NCBI RefSeq assembly: GCF_025631005.1
Contig: NZ_JAOTPL010000016.1
Span: 1 to 64,000 of the forward strand
Length of the DNA: 64,000 bases
Reading direction: 5' to 3'
DNA from: Haoranjiania flava
GTDB lineage: Bacteria; Bacteroidota; Bacteroidia; Chitinophagales; Chitinophagaceae
The position numbers and the translations under genes are program-made. How positions within the stretch are numbered: the first letter of the stretch is position 1; each line of letters opens with the position of its first letter. The notes under the pieces were generated by a model, which saw only the letters and a list, made by a program, of their open reading frames with translations, searched no databases and had not been told where the DNA came from. Below, one piece after another: positions 1-8,214 of the stretch.

Positions 1-105
1 CGGTTGTCTGTGGGCATCACTCCGGGATTGATTCGCTTGTCGGTTGGATTGGAATATGTTGATGATATTTTAGACGATATAAACCAGGCGCTCCAACACG
101 TTTAG
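1..105 (+). CDS. C-terminal end of a PLP-dependent trans-sulfuration enzyme (partial)
   Basis: Only the last 34 codons are present, ending at TAG 103-105. The tail contains GLIRLSVGLE followed by YVDDILDDI, the typical C-terminal block of the Cys/Met metabolism PLP-dependent family (cystathionine gamma-synthase or lyase, O-acetylhomoserine sulfhydrylase). Which member it is cannot be decided because the active site lies outside the window. Its stop codon overlaps the stop of the convergent sirtuin gene. Confidence 0.8.
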   Translation, partial: RLSVGITPGLIRLSVGLEYVDDILDDINQALQHV

Positions 106-788
106 CACTTATAGTTTTTTATCTTTTCACGGAACACCTTCATTCCTTCCGATGCACCCATGGGAATATAAAACTCCCTTGGAAACTTTACGGCAGGAGG
201 GTTAGGGTCTATTAAATATACAGGGGTGCCGGGCCTCACAAAATTCATTAAGCCCGCTGCAGGATACACTTGCAGCGATGTGCCCACAATAAGGAAAATG
301 TCAGCGGTAGTTGTCACTGCCATTGCTTTTTCTATCATAGGCACGGCTTCGCCAAACCATACAATATGCGGCCTTAGCTGGCTTCCGTCGCTTGCTTTAT
401 CTCCTAATTGCATATCACCTTCCCAGTTCAGCACAATTGATTCATTCTTTTCGCTCCTGGCTTTCTTCAGTTCTCCATGCAGGTGAATGATGTTTGCAGA
501 GCCGGCTCTCTCGTGCAGGTCATCTACATTTTGGGTAATGATCGTTACCTCAAAATCTTTTTCAAGTTCTGCCAGTATTTTGTGCGCATCATTTGGTGCT
601 ACTTCTTGCAACTGCCTTCTGCGTGCATTGTAGAAATCAAGTACCAGTTGTTTATCCTTATACCAGGCTTCCGGTGTGGCTACTTCTTCCACGCGATGGT
701 TGCACCACAAACCATTTGAATCCCGAAACGTGGCCACACCACTCTCTGCGCTGATGCCGGCGCCTGTAAGTACTACAAGTTTTTGCAT
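102..788 (-). CDS. cobB: Sir2-family NAD-dependent protein deacylase, zinc-cysteine-less
   Basis: This 228-residue protein removes acyl groups from lysines using NAD+. It shows the Rossmann motif GAGISAESG at residues 9-17, TQNVDDLHERAG near 85-96 with the NAD-contacting Gln, Asn and Asp, and the catalytic His in HLHGE near residue 104. Tyr53 and Arg56 form the YxxR pair of SIRT5/CobB-type (class III) sirtuins, which prefer succinyl or malonyl lysine. Between HLHGE and RPHIVWFGE no cysteine is present, so the usual four-cysteine zinc site is missing. The gene starts 2 bp after the end of the upstream peptidase gene, so the two are probably cotranscribed. Confidence 0.93.
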   Translation of the reverse strand: MQKLVVLTGAGISAESGVATFRDSNGLWCNHRVEEVATPEAWYKDKQLVLDFYNARRRQLQEVAPNDAHKILAELEKDFEVTIITQNVDDLHERAGSANIIHLHGELKKARSEKNESIVLNWEGDMQLGDKASDGSQLRPHIVWFGEAVPMIEKAMAVTTTADIFLIVGTSLQVYPAAGLMNFVRPGTPVYLIDPNPPAVKFPREFYIPMGASEGMKVFREKIKNYKC

Positions 789-790
789 AT

Positions 791-2200
791 CTAATATTTT
801 TTGAGGTTATCGAGCAGCTTATACATTTTGGGAACAATGCCATACGAACTTCCTTCATAATTATTGATAATGATAGAGAATACATAGTTATTGCCTGTAG
901 CAGACGTGTGGTATCCGGCAAATGCTTTGCATCTGGCAATGGTGCCGCTTTTCATTTTCATATCGTTATACACTGGCATGGATTCATAGAATGCTTTGTA
1001 GTATTCCCGGTTCTGAGCGTAAAGTAAAGCCTGTACTTCTGCGTGTGCGGTTACTGCATTTTGCGGTGACAGGCCGCTGCCATCAATCATTTTAAATTCA
1101 CTTAGATCAATACCTTTTTCTTTCCAGAACTTTTTTATAACGTCAACTCCATCCTGCGTATTACCATGGCCTTTTTCTTCGAGCGCTATGGTTTTGGCAA
1201 ATGCTTCTCCATAAATATTAATGCTCTTTCTCATGAACCAATACTCCATTTTATCCATGGAAGGAGATTGAAAATAGCCGATCTCTGTAGCGTTCCGCGG
1301 CAAAGCCTTTCCGCCGGATAAAAAATCAAAGGCTGTGAGGTACTCCCCTGTGGTATAAATATTTTTTTCTTTCAGCCAGCTTTTCACGGCATACAAAAAC
1401 TGCCGCGGCGGATCGGGCATGGATCCGGAAGCAATGACTACTGTTTTGCCCGCAGGCACACTACCTTCTGTAAAAGCCACTTTAGAATAGGGCGCAAAAA
1501 ACAGGCGCGTATCCTCACTTTTTGTTGTCTTGAAATTATTTATGATCGTTACGTTTTGTATCTCCGGCACGGTCTTGATAATGCTTACTTCATCACCTTC
1601 TTTTTTGCCGGGACGGATATGCATATCGAACTGGTTTTCATTCCAGTTGAGGCCCCACGGGCCGGCGCCGTAATAATTGCCGATGTCATCCCACGGCCAG
1701 CCGCCGGGCAAAGGTTGTAATTCAAAAGCTGAGTTGTCTGCAATAATATTTCCGTCAATCGCACGTATGCCGGCCGCAGCAACAGCTTCCAGAAAAGTTG
1801 TTTTTACATGCTCCTGTTTATAGCCTTCATAGCGCCAGCTTCCCAAACTGGGATCACCGCTGCCTCTGAATATCAGGTCGCCTTTGAGTATGCCGTCTTC
1901 TACTTTCCCGGTATGCTGTATGCTTGTTTTATACCGGTAATCCTTGCCCAGTATCTCCAGAGCTGCAATGGCTGTAAAGCTTTTTAAAGTACTGGCCGGC
2001 GCCAAGGCGGTATAGCCGTTTTTATGATAAACCATTGCGCCTGAGGCAGCGTCAGCTACATAAAAGCTTATAGAAGCATTTTTCATCTGCGAATCATTCA
2101 GCAAAGCAGCTATGCTGCGCTCCAGCATGGTATTGATGGTTTGTGCACTGATTTGGAAGGATAGAAAAAATAAAACAGCAAAGACCAATAATTTCTGCAT
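791..2200 (-). CDS. dacB: D-alanyl-D-alanine carboxypeptidase/endopeptidase, PBP4 (S13) family
   Basis: This 469-residue periplasmic enzyme trims or cleaves peptidoglycan cross-links. An N-terminal signal peptide (hydrophobic residues 3-19, ending QISAQ) is followed by the SxxK motif STLK at residues 70-73 with the nucleophilic Ser. The conserved DGSGLS...N block is near residue 370 and the KTG-type motif appears as KSGT near residue 430. Length and motif order fit the S13 family. It lies immediately upstream of the sirtuin gene on the same strand. Confidence 0.92.
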   Translation of the reverse strand: MQKLLVFAVLFFLSFQISAQTINTMLERSIAALLNDSQMKNASISFYVADAASGAMVYHKNGYTALAPASTLKSFTAIAALEILGKDYRYKTSIQHTGKVEDGILKGDLIFRGSGDPSLGSWRYEGYKQEHVKTTFLEAVAAAGIRAIDGNIIADNSAFELQPLPGGWPWDDIGNYYGAGPWGLNWNENQFDMHIRPGKKEGDEVSIIKTVPEIQNVTIINNFKTTKSEDTRLFFAPYSKVAFTEGSVPAGKTVVIASGSMPDPPRQFLYAVKSWLKEKNIYTTGEYLTAFDFLSGGKALPRNATEIGYFQSPSMDKMEYWFMRKSINIYGEAFAKTIALEEKGHGNTQDGVDVIKKFWKEKGIDLSEFKMIDGSGLSPQNAVTAHAEVQALLYAQNREYYKAFYESMPVYNDMKMKSGTIARCKAFAGYHTSATGNNYVFSIIINNYEGSSYGIVPKMYKLLDNLKKY

Positions 2201-2720
2201 AAAGTTGTTTTTTTAAATAGCCCTAAAAATACTTAATAAATAATTAGTGGCAGTTGATATTAAAAAATAGGTGCTTACATTTTATGGAAATAACCGGCTT
2301 TCTGAATCTTATTAATGAACAGGTTTACATAGTATTTTATTATTTAAAGATCAGGTAAGTGATACCACACAACAGCATGCGTTGATCGTGGATGTAAAAT
2401 CTTTGTCTCATTTTTTCAAATGGGCTTGAAACACAATATACACAATGGTTATAGAAGGTGCATAAGTAAATAATTGTCGGCATTTTGAAAGTTTTTTTGC
2501 GTTTTGATTAAAACTCACTGTATAGGAAGATTGCACAAGATACAAGGAAATAAGCTTATTATAAATGGCGGAATCTCTTGTGCTATTCATGCTTAAAACG
2601 GAAGTACACAATGATATAGCACACAAGGAAGCAACCTTTGGCGCTCATCTTGAAAACCTTGTGCGCTGCTCGTACCACAAAATAAATAACCAATTATTGT
2701 AAACACTTAAAACGCATTTT
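2201..2720. other. Intergenic region between divergent dacB and tonB genes
   Basis: This 520 bp AT-rich stretch has no convincing gene; a 72-codon minus-strand frame at 2408-2626 has no recognisable features. An inverted repeat with arms at 2619-2628 and 2657-2666 (GCACACAAGG against CCTTGTGCGC, nine of ten paired) lies about 55 bp upstream of tonB. Its role is unknown. Promoters for both flanking genes must lie here, but no full consensus was found. Confidence 0.4.
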
Positions 2721-3551
2721 ATGGAAAAGAGTAAAATTCTGCAATCTGATTTTCTTGATATTATTTTTGAGAACAGAAACAAAGCCTATGGCGCTTATGA
2801 TCTCAGGCGCAGCTACCGCAAACATATTACTTACGCCATAACCGGCATGCTAATGATCGCTGCGGCATTCAGTCTTTTGTTGCAGTTGAAGCAGGATAAA
2901 GATTCCACAACAAAAACGTTTATAACCCGGGAGATCGACCTGCAATCAGTCAGTGAAACAAAATCGCAGGTTGTCATGCCCTTACAACCAGTGGAAAAAG
3001 TAAAACCTCAGACCATTAAATTAAAGACCACACAATTTTCCACGCTGAAGATCGTAGATGACAGGATGGTGAAGGAAACTGTAAAAAGCCAGCAAGACCT
3101 GTCCAATGCGAGGATCGCGGCCTTTACACAGGATGGCCTGGAAACCAATGCAGTAGCGCCTCCCGTACAGATCAAAGGCGAAGGAGGCAATACTTTTGAG
3201 CACATAGCAGCTTCCGTAACTTCCAAAAAAATAGAAGAAGAAATTTTTATTGATGTGCAGGTAAAAGCAAGCTACCGAGGCGATTGGGATAACTTTTTAA
3301 AGCGCAGCCTCAACGCAGACCTGCCCGTTGAGAACGGCGCACCTCCGGGAACTTACAGAGTAGTAGTAGGTTTTACGGTTGCAAAAAACGGGAAAGTAAG
3401 TGACGTGAAAGCCTTGAATGACCCGGGCTACGGCACGGCAGCAGAGGCTGTAAGGGTGATCAAAGCCAGCGGAGACTGGGAGCCAGGAATCCAGAACAAC
3501 ACCAAAGTGAGCTCCAGGCATAAGCAGGCTATTGTGTTTGTTGTTGAATAA
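2721..3551 (+). CDS. tonB: TonB-family energy transducer
   Basis: This 276-residue protein spans the inner membrane once and passes proton-motive force to TonB-dependent outer-membrane transporters. The cytoplasmic N-terminus has the Bacteroidota signature FENRNKAYGAYDLRRSY (residues 16-32), followed by a transmembrane helix at about 36-56, a Pro/Lys-containing periplasmic linker and a C-terminal TonB domain (about 195-276, with PPGTYRVVVGFTVAKNG and a final VVFVVE strand). ExbB and ExbD are not adjacent. It could serve the SusC protein at the other end of the window, but that is only inference. Confidence 0.9.
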   Translation: MEKSKILQSDFLDIIFENRNKAYGAYDLRRSYRKHITYAITGMLMIAAAFSLLLQLKQDKDSTTKTFITREIDLQSVSETKSQVVMPLQPVEKVKPQTIKLKTTQFSTLKIVDDRMVKETVKSQQDLSNARIAAFTQDGLETNAVAPPVQIKGEGGNTFEHIAASVTSKKIEEEIFIDVQVKASYRGDWDNFLKRSLNADLPVENGAPPGTYRVVVGFTVAKNGKVSDVKALNDPGYGTAAEAVRVIKASGDWEPGIQNNTKVSSRHKQAIVFVVE

Positions 3552-3592
3552 AATGTATAGTCTGCCTGGCTTTGCAGGGCTGTATTGTATGA

Positions 3593-4150
3593 TCAACCCG
3601 CCGGAAGCACTTTGTATTCCGGCTTTTTCAGTTGTTTAAATGCCTCCCACAGAACTATACCGGCAGCGATAGAAATATTCAGTGAATGCTTAGTGCCTTC
3701 CTGTGGAATTTCAACAATACCATCGCAGATCTCCAGCACTTCATGCGCCACGCCATGAACCTCGTTGCCGAAGACCACGGCTATTTGCTCATCGCCTGAA
3801 AACGTGCGCCCATCAAGCTTCTCGCTGGTATCAACCTGCTCTATGCCGTAAACTTTATAGCCTTTTTGTTTTAATGCCGTTACAGCATCTGCTGTATTTT
3901 CAAAGTACATCCAATCAACGGTTTCTGTAGCTCCTAATGCCGTTTTATGAATATCCCTGTGCGGGGGTTGCGGGGTGTAGCCGCAGAGCATAACAGCAGT
4001 GATCAGGAAGCTGTCGGCGGTACGGAATACACTGCCCACGTTGTGCATGCTCCTGACATTATCAAGTACTGCGATCACTTTGTTTTTTTTTGCTTCCTTA
4101 AACGCTTCCACCGACAAACGGTTGAGTTCATCCATACTTAATTTCTTCAT
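3593..4150 (-). CDS. SpoU/TrmH-family RNA 2'-O-ribose methyltransferase
   Basis: A 185-residue SPOUT-fold enzyme that uses S-adenosylmethionine to methylate a ribose in tRNA or rRNA. Motif 1 is visible as LDNVRSMHNVGSVFRTAD (residues 28-45, with the conserved Asn and Arg), motif 2 as VFGNEVHGV and motif 3 as IPQEGTKHSLNISIAAGI. It lacks the N-terminal substrate-binding domain of RlmB, so it is one of the short SpoU proteins whose target base is uncertain. It converges with tonB. Confidence 0.9.
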   Translation of the reverse strand: MKKLSMDELNRLSVEAFKEAKKNKVIAVLDNVRSMHNVGSVFRTADSFLITAVMLCGYTPQPPHRDIHKTALGATETVDWMYFENTADAVTALKQKGYKVYGIEQVDTSEKLDGRTFSGDEQIAVVFGNEVHGVAHEVLEICDGIVEIPQEGTKHSLNISIAAGIVLWEAFKQLKKPEYKVLPAG

Positions 4151-4255
4151 GCTATGTTATTATCAGATATTGCGCAGGCTTAATTTTAATCTGTGCCTGC
4201 TTCAATCTGCTTTCAAAATATTATTTTTGATATATTAGCCAGGCACATTGTGCCA

Positions 4256-4263
4256 CAAAAGTA
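4256..4263 (-). promoter_or_regulatory. Candidate -7 element upstream of the SpoU-family gene
   Basis: On the minus strand this reads TACTTTTG, an exact match to the Bacteroidota consensus TAnnTTTG. No TTTG -33 box was found at 19-21 nt. The predicted 5' UTR would be about 100 nt, so it is only tentative. Confidence 0.35.
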
Positions 4264-4281
4264 TAAAAATTAAACTGCCGC

Positions 4282-5388
4282 ATGCAAATAACTGCTGTAA
4301 AAATTTACCGTTTTTCCATACCTATGGTGCCTTTCGTGATCGCAACGGGTGTAATGGATTATGCACAGAACACCTATATAGAAGTGTTTACTGATGCGGG
4401 TTTGAAAGGTGTAGGCGAATGCAGCGCTTTCCCTGTGATCGTGGGTGAAACACAGGATACCTGCTTTGTGCTTGCAGAAAAGTTTGCAGAGCTGTGGGTC
4501 GGTAAAGATCCTTTGAACATTGAGGACAGAAATGCGCAATTACATGCTTACATTGCAGGTAACTACACTATCAAGAGCGCTTTTGATATGTGCCTGTATG
4601 ATATTTCGGCCAAAGCCAAAGGCCTTCCGCTTTATAAGTTTTTAGGCGGCACCTATTTTGAACCCGAAAGTGACCTTACCATTGGTATTGACAGCATTGA
4701 CAATATGCGCGCAACAGCGCATGATTTTGTTGCCAACAGGCATGTAAACATTATCAAAGTGAAGTTAGGCAAAAACGCAGAAGAAGATATACTGCGCATA
4801 CAGGCCATTAGGCAGGCCGTTGGCAACAATACAAAGATCAGGGTAGATGCCAACCAGGGATATACGCCTGCAGATGCTGTAAAACTTTTGCAGGGCATAG
4901 AAAAATTTGATATTGAGTTTTGCGAACAGCCCATGCGCACCTACGATGATGATTATCTCCCTGAACTCATACAGCAAACAGCAATACCGGTTATGGCAGA
5001 TGAGAGCGTATATACACACAGGGATGCGGAAAGGCTTATCAGGCACATGGCTACTGATAGCATCAATATAAAACTTGCTAAATCCGGCGGCATTGCTGAG
5101 GCGCTGAAAATCCATGAAATCTGTAAACGAAATAATATTCCGAACATGCTCGGCGGCATGCTGGAAAGCCGGATAGCTTTGTCTGCAAACGTACACCTGG
5201 CGCTGGCTTGCGACAATATTGCTTATCATGATTTTGACTCCTGTCTATTAGGACACCTGGCAGATCCTGTTATCAATGGCGTCACATATAAAGGCATGTT
5301 GCTGCAAACACCCGATTTGCCGGGCATAGGCGCTGAAGCAGATCAAAGTTTTTTAGCCCAATGTGAGTTTGTTGAATACAAATTGTGA
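4282..5388 (+). CDS. Dipeptide epimerase, enolase superfamily (MLE subgroup)
   Basis: This 368-residue enolase-superfamily enzyme probably epimerises L-Ala-D/L-Glu or related dipeptides in murein peptide recycling. Seen in order: capping domain (1-120), the KxK catalytic pair in IIKVKLGK (about 160-167), metal ligands in VDANQGY, CEQP and MADES, the second catalytic lysine in NIKLAKSGG, and a DxD element (YHDFDS) near the C-terminus, which in this family binds the amino group of dipeptide substrates. The exact dipeptide is not deducible. The stop codon overlaps a small heptamer repeat (TTGTGAT twice, 5383-5396). Confidence 0.85.
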   Translation: MQITAVKIYRFSIPMVPFVIATGVMDYAQNTYIEVFTDAGLKGVGECSAFPVIVGETQDTCFVLAEKFAELWVGKDPLNIEDRNAQLHAYIAGNYTIKSAFDMCLYDISAKAKGLPLYKFLGGTYFEPESDLTIGIDSIDNMRATAHDFVANRHVNIIKVKLGKNAEEDILRIQAIRQAVGNNTKIRVDANQGYTPADAVKLLQGIEKFDIEFCEQPMRTYDDDYLPELIQQTAIPVMADESVYTHRDAERLIRHMATDSINIKLAKSGGIAEALKIHEICKRNNIPNMLGGMLESRIALSANVHLALACDNIAYHDFDSCLLGHLADPVINGVTYKGMLLQTPDLPGIGAEADQSFLAQCEFVEYKL

Positions 5389-5489
5389 TTTGTGATTTGC
5401 CAATGATGAAATGGTGAAAAGTGAGAAGTAAAAAATATCAACCCCAGGCAATTTCTTCAAGTAAAAACATACAATGCATCTCAGGTTCC

Positions 5490-5624
5490 TTACTCGGGCT
5501 GCGCTTTGATACAATCACGCAGTGCGTCTTTGTTGCTCACGAAAGTAAAAGTCTCAGCAGCTTTGTAATAATTATATTTATCAACAACCTTTTTAAATGT
5601 TTCTTGGTAAACTTTGATTGATGC
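5490..5624 (-). pseudogene. Possible remnant of a small protein gene (44 codons, no start)
   Basis: On the minus strand 5624-5490 encodes an unbroken 44-residue stretch rich in K, D, Y and N (begins ASIKVYQETF, ends DCIKAQPE) that looks like the C-terminus of a real soluble protein. It is preceded in frame directly by a TGA (5625-5627) and has no start codon, so as it stands it is a fragment. The family was not recognised. The rest of the gap from 5389 to 5891 shows no other gene. Confidence 0.3.
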
Positions 5625-5891
5625 TCACCTCTCAATTTTCCGAAAGGTTGCCTGTGCATTTGAAAAATGCGATGATATCAGTAACAGGCAGGCGTATAAA
5701 GTTTTTATAGGGATTGATTTTTTCCGTAGAATCAGAAAATTATCAGACAGGCAGGAGCTTCCATCAATCTTCGTATCCATACCATAGAATGATTGTGTAA
5801 TTATATTGTAAATGTTGTACTGATAAGGTATTAATAACTAATCTTTAAGTTATGACTAAAAAACGAGCAACTAAGCTTAAAAATTATTTTT

Positions 5892-5922
5892 TTTGAATAA
5901 TAAAAATTACTATTTACATTTG
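5892..5922 (+). promoter_or_regulatory. trp operon promoter (Bacteroidota -33/-7 type)
   Basis: TTTG at 5892-5895 and TACATTTG at 5915-5922 match the Bacteroidota sigma-factor consensus TTTG-N19-21-TAnnTTTG exactly, with a 19 nt spacer. Transcription would be expected to start a few bases after 5922, almost on the A of the leader-peptide ATG at 5927. Confidence 0.7.
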
Positions 5923-5926
5923 CTGC

Positions 5927-5992
5927 ATGTTTAACAATAGCAACAATCTGTGGTGGTGGCAAACAAGCTCTAAGTCGGGTCTGTTTGAATAA
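5927..5992 (+). CDS. trpL: trp operon leader peptide (21 aa, WWW)
   Basis: A 21-codon frame (ATG 5927, TAA 5990-5992) encodes MFNNSNNLWWWQTSSKSGLF followed by E, with three consecutive TGG codons at 5951-5959. A short peptide with adjacent Trp codons, a promoter just before it, an intrinsic terminator at 6035-6064 and trpE downstream is the standard layout of transcription attenuation: ribosome stalling at Trp codons when charged tRNA-Trp is scarce prevents the terminator from forming. A CAAACA/UGUUUG stem (5960-5965 with 5982-5987) directly after the Trp codons may be the pause hairpin. A convincing antiterminator partner for the terminator arm was not found by eye. Confidence 0.85.
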   Translation: MFNNSNNLWWWQTSSKSGLFE

Positions 5993-6034
5993 TCCTGTGA
6001 TTGTAACTCCAGTAAACATAATAAAAATATTCAG

Positions 6035-6064
6035 AAGGTCTCGGCAAATGTTGAGGCCTTTTTT
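6035..6064 (+). terminator. trp attenuator, intrinsic terminator
   Basis: AAGGTCTC (6035-6042) pairs with GAGGCCTT (6053-6060) across a 10 nt loop, eight pairs including one G-T wobble, and runs into a stretch of six T (6059-6064). It ends 22 bp before the trpE start. Confidence 0.8.
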
Positions 6065-6086
6065 GTTACCTGGTAATTAGTGTTTA

Positions 6087-7517
6087 ATGCAGCATGAAAT
6101 GAAAAAAGTAAAGTTAGAAACCAATTGTAAAAAAATCCTGGCAGACATCTACACGCCTGTAGGCATATACCTGCGCCTGCGCGACCGCTTCAGGGATACG
6201 GTACTGCTCGAAAGTGTTAACCACAATTCTGCTGAAAACGGCAGGTCTATTATCGGCATCAATGCCATTGGCGGTATAGAGGTGCGCGACCTGCAGCAGA
6301 TAGAATTTAAATATCCCGGACAGAAGCCGGTGATGACAGACATAAAAGATGTACAGGATGTACCCGAAATGTTGTGGCATTACATGCAGCAATACGAAGT
6401 TGAAAAATGTGCAGACACTGTTGCCGGGCAGGCGCAGGGATTGTTTGGCTATGCCTCTTACAATGCAGTACAGTTTTTTGATACGATAAAACTGCCTTCT
6501 TATAAACGCTCGAACGAAGTAGACATACCGCTGATGCGCTACAGGCTTTATCAGTACGTGATCGTGATCAATCATTTTAAAAATGAAATGTATCTCTGTG
6601 AAAACATCATCGGCGGCGTGGAAAGCGAAATGGAAGAGGTGGAAACACTTATCAGAAGCAAGGATGTGCCATCGTTTCCGTTTAAACTCACAGGCGTGGA
6701 AACCGTAAACAAAACAGAAGAAGAACATATTGCCATGATTGAAAAAGGCATACAAAGCTGTTTGCGCGGTGATGTATTCCAGATGGTTCTGGGCAGAAGA
6801 TTTAAGCAGGAATTCAGAGGCGACGATTTTAACGTGTACAGGGCATTACGCAGTGTAAATCCTTCGCCTTACTTATTTTATTTTGATTATTCTGATTATA
6901 AAATAATGGGTTCAAGCCCTGAATCGCAACTGGTGATCAAAGCGGGCGAAGCCATCATACATCCTATTGCCGGCACTTCCGGCCGCACGGGCGATGTAAT
7001 AAAAGATAAAGTACTGGCAGAAAAGTTATTGCAGGATCCCAAAGAGAATGCAGAGCATACCATGCTGGTAGATCTTGCGAGAAACGACCTCAGCCGTTTG
7101 TGTGAAAATGTACGGGTAAATTATTTCCGCGAAGTACACAACTACTCGCATGTAATGCATATTGTAAGTGAAGTAAAGGGCGATGTGCAGCAAAATACCA
7201 ATCCTTTCCGTATGCTGGCCAACACATTTCCTGCAGGCACCTTAAGCGGCGCACCCAAATATAAAGCCATGCAACTGATTGATGAATTTGAAAATGATTC
7301 GCGCGGCGCATACGGCGGCACCATTGGCTTTACGGGATTTGACGGTTCTATAAACCACGCCATTATCATCCGCAGTTTCCTGAGTAAGAACAATGCATTG
7401 TATTACCAGGCCGGCGGCGGCATTGTGGCCAAATCTAATCCTGGAGACGAGGTGCAGGAAGTGCATCATAAGCTGGGCGCGCTAAAACAGGCCTTGTTAA
7501 TTGCAGAGGAGATTTAA
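6087..7517 (+). CDS. trpE: Anthranilate synthase component I
   Basis: The 476-residue large subunit converts chorismate to anthranilate with ammonia from TrpG. LLES at residues 40-43 is the Trp feedback-inhibition site typical of TrpE and separates it from PabB. The chorismate-binding domain fills the C-terminal half, with PIAGTSGRTG and LVDLARNDLSRLCENV visible and GGGIVAKSNPGDE near the end. The ATG at 6087 is used here; an in-frame ATG at 6099 is an equally reasonable start. First structural gene of the operon, behind the attenuator. Confidence 0.95.
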   Translation: MQHEMKKVKLETNCKKILADIYTPVGIYLRLRDRFRDTVLLESVNHNSAENGRSIIGINAIGGIEVRDLQQIEFKYPGQKPVMTDIKDVQDVPEMLWHYMQQYEVEKCADTVAGQAQGLFGYASYNAVQFFDTIKLPSYKRSNEVDIPLMRYRLYQYVIVINHFKNEMYLCENIIGGVESEMEEVETLIRSKDVPSFPFKLTGVETVNKTEEEHIAMIEKGIQSCLRGDVFQMVLGRRFKQEFRGDDFNVYRALRSVNPSPYLFYFDYSDYKIMGSSPESQLVIKAGEAIIHPIAGTSGRTGDVIKDKVLAEKLLQDPKENAEHTMLVDLARNDLSRLCENVRVNYFREVHNYSHVMHIVSEVKGDVQQNTNPFRMLANTFPAGTLSGAPKYKAMQLIDEFENDSRGAYGGTIGFTGFDGSINHAIIIRSFLSKNNALYYQAGGGIVAKSNPGDEVQEVHHKLGALKQALLIAEEI

Positions 7518-7558
7518 TTTGTCTTTTAATCATCAGGCTATAAGGTAAAAAATATATA

Positions 7559-8128
7559 ATGGAAATATTAGTTTTTGACAATTACGATTCGTTTACATAC
7601 AATCTTGTCCAAATCGTTGAAAGAATAGCGGGTAAGAAGGTTGATGTATACCGCAATGACAGAATTGCATTGGAGGATGTGAAAAAATATGATAAGATTA
7701 TCCTTTCCCCCGGTCCGGGGCTTCCTTCCGGATCAGGTTTGTTGTTGCCGCTGATCAGGGAATATGCACCTTCCAAATCCATACTGGGCGTATGTTTGGG
7801 GGAACAGGCCATCGGGGAATCGTTTGGCGCAAAGCTTGAGAACATTGCAGACGTGCATCATGGTGTGGCCACAAGCTGTATACAAACCCGACACAGGAGC
7901 GCGCTGTTTAATGGCCTGCCTGAAGCTTTCCCGGTGGGGCGTTATCACAGCTGGGTGGTGAGTGAAGAAAGTTTTCCGGAAACATTGCAGGTAACTGCCA
8001 GAGACGAAGCAGGTATGATCATGGCGCTAGAACATACAACATATGATGTGAAGGGTGTACAGTTTCATCCCGAAAGTATATTAACGCCTGACGGTGAAAC
8101 GATTTTAAGAAACTGGCTGCAACTCTAA
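7559..8128 (+). CDS. trpG: Anthranilate synthase component II (glutamine amidotransferase)
   Basis: This 189-residue class I glutamine amidotransferase delivers ammonia to TrpE. The nucleophile Cys79 lies in LGVCLGEQ and the His/Glu of the triad in QFHPES near residues 170-172. The residue after LG in the elbow is Glu (GEQ) instead of the commoner His (GHQ). It could also serve PabB. It is followed by two family A repeat units and not by a close-packed trpD. Confidence 0.93.
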   Translation: MEILVFDNYDSFTYNLVQIVERIAGKKVDVYRNDRIALEDVKKYDKIILSPGPGLPSGSGLLLPLIREYAPSKSILGVCLGEQAIGESFGAKLENIADVHHGVATSCIQTRHRSALFNGLPEAFPVGRYHSWVVSEESFPETLQVTARDEAGMIMALEHTTYDVKGVQFHPESILTPDGETILRNWLQL

Positions 8129-8214
8129 GTCTTATATTATCAAACGTGGTCAAATGTATAATCACAATTATTTTAAATAGCCACCGGAATCAATCAGTAA
8201 AAACAAAGAGACAG

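Noticed and set aside
2285..2300. ATGGAAATAACC as a decayed family A unit
   Set aside because: Only about ten bases match; no second arm or core ACCAAC follows.
2408..2626. 72-codon minus-strand gene
   Set aside because: No start context, motif or protein-like pattern.
6114..6755. 213-codon minus-strand open frame
   Set aside because: It lies entirely opposite trpE and has low-complexity, aromatic-rich composition.
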